Positions 30,877 through 31,603 of a DNA stretch of 31,603 bases are shown here, one piece after another; position 1 is the stretch's first letter; each line of letters opens with the position of its first letter. The stretch is taken from positions 1-31,603 of the forward strand of contig CANLAC010000002.1 of the NCBI GenBank assembly GCA_947488645.1, written 5' to 3'. Origin of the DNA: Actinomycetota bacterium (GTDB taxonomy: Bacteria; Actinomycetota; Actinomycetes; Nanopelagicales; Nanopelagicaceae). The notes beneath the pieces are model-generated. The model saw only the letters and a list, made by a program, of their open reading frames with translations. It was not told where the DNA came from and did not search any database. Made by a program: the position numbers and the translations under genes.

Positions 30877-31603
30877 TTACATGAACTTGTCTAGGCCATG
30901 GATCAGGCCAGGATGGTTAATAATCTTTCGTACTCCAAGAATAACTCCTGGCATAAATCCTGCACGGTCAATTGAATCGTGACGAATAGTTAAGGTCTCC
31001 CCTAATCCGCCAAACAGAACCTCTTGATGTGCAACTAATCCACGAGCACGAACTGAGTGCACTGGAATATCTCCCACTAATGAGCCACGAGCACCCTCTA
31101 GCGATGTTGTAGTGGCATCTGGCATCGGCCCAAGACCTGCTTCTTTGCGTGCAACGGTCATTAATTCTGCGGTGCGAGCAGCAGTTCCAGATGGAGCATC
31201 AACCTTTGCAGGATGATGAAGTTCAATAATTTCAGCAGATTCAAAGTACTTTGCGGCCTTTGCGGCAAACTCCATCATCAATACTGCACCGATTGCAAAG
31301 TTAGGGGCAATTAACACACCAACTGTTGGATTTGCAGCAAGCCATCCCTTAACCGTCGCAAGCTTTGCATCATCAAATCCTGTTGTACCAACAACTACGT
31401 TAATTCCATTATTAATCAAAAATTCTAGGTTCTTCATCACGCTATCTGGTGTTGTGAAATCAACAACTACTTGTGCACCAGAATCCTTGAGTTGATCAAT
31501 TGAATCTCCCAGATCAAGTGCTGCAACCAGCGCTAAACCATCAGCTGCTTCAACAGCCTTAACGACCTCAGAGCCCATGCGTCCGCGAGCACCTAACACT
31601 GCA
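30877..31603 (-). CDS. dapB: 4-hydroxy-tetrahydrodipicolinate reductase, N-terminus cut by window edge
   Basis: DapB reduces the DapA product using NAD(P)H in diaminopimelate and lysine synthesis. The visible part begins AVLGARGRMGSEVVKAVE, the dinucleotide-binding motif, so only a few residues are missing; the GTG at 31599 is internal, not the start. Also seen are VVDFTTPDSVMKNLEF, GTTGF, APNFAIGAVLMMEFA, and the catalytic ELHHPAKVDAPSGTA segment. The C-terminal GVILGVRKIINHPGLIHGLDKFM-type end is split here by its usual breaks: GVILGVRKI then GLIHGLDKFM. The glutaredoxin-like gene follows. Confidence 0.97.
   Translation of the reverse strand, partial: AVLGARGRMGSEVVKAVEAADGLALVAALDLGDSIDQLKDSGAQVVVDFTTPDSVMKNLEFLINNGINVVVGTTGFDDAKLATVKGWLAANPTVGVLIAPNFAIGAVLMMEFAAKAAKYFESAEIIELHHPAKVDAPSGTAARTAELMTVARKEAGLGPMPDATTTSLEGARGSLVGDIPVHSVRARGLVAHQEVLFGGLGETLTIRHDSIDRAGFMPGVILGVRKIINHPGLIHGLDKFM

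Overview
The window comes from a low-to-medium GC actinobacterium. The protein families and gene order are clearly actinobacterial: smc-rnc-rpmF-DUF177-sepIVA; leuC/leuD beside an NdgR-type IclR regulator and a lysine-tailed HU; recA-recX near DUF3046 and ClgR; ftsK-rnj-dapA-thyX. Gene packing is very tight, with ATGA overlaps, convergent genes sharing stop-codon bases, and no gene-free stretch over 300 bp. The base composition is also low for the phylum. Together these suggest a streamlined freshwater actinobacterium of the acI/Nanopelagicales type. That placement is inference; no rRNA is present.

Layout. (1) Positions 1-8532, minus strand: recG-rsmD-coaD-sepIVA-DUF177-rpmF-rnc-smc, with smc cut by the left edge. 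It covers replication-fork rescue, rRNA methylation, CoA synthesis, cell-division coiled coil, ribosome parts, RNA processing and chromosome condensation. (2) 8580-10095: rpmB (plus), thiL (minus) and a small Lrp-like ligand-binding protein (plus). (3) 10092-12897, minus: plsC-gpsA-ddl, for phospholipid and peptidoglycan precursors. (4) 12924-15721: HU with a basic tail, a 237-bp spacer full of inverted repeats, then leuCD. (5) 15687-16438: the NdgR/IclR regulator, divergent from leuCD with a palindrome in the shared spacer. (6) 16398-18782: recA-recX under a LexA box with a long GC-rich structured leader, then a divergent, short YaaA. (7) 18790-26234, minus: ftsK-rodZ-rimO-pgsA-cinA-clgR-tetR-DUF3046-hydrolase. 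(8) 26274-29585, minus: thyX, dapA-rnj. (9) 29633-30612: azlCD (plus). (10) 30609-31603, minus: dapB (cut by the right edge) and a glutaredoxin-like protein.

Nearly everything is conserved housekeeping. I see no CRISPR array, prophage, insertion sequence, toxin-antitoxin or secondary-metabolite locus, and no clear undescribed system. The most interesting signals are non-coding: the structured GC-rich recA leader; a -10-like hexamer 6-7 nt before the start codon of many Shine-Dalgarno-less genes (leaderless transcription); an IclR-type operator inside a promoter spacer; the cluster of inverted repeats between hup and leuD; and the rpmB terminator written inside the 3' end of thiL.
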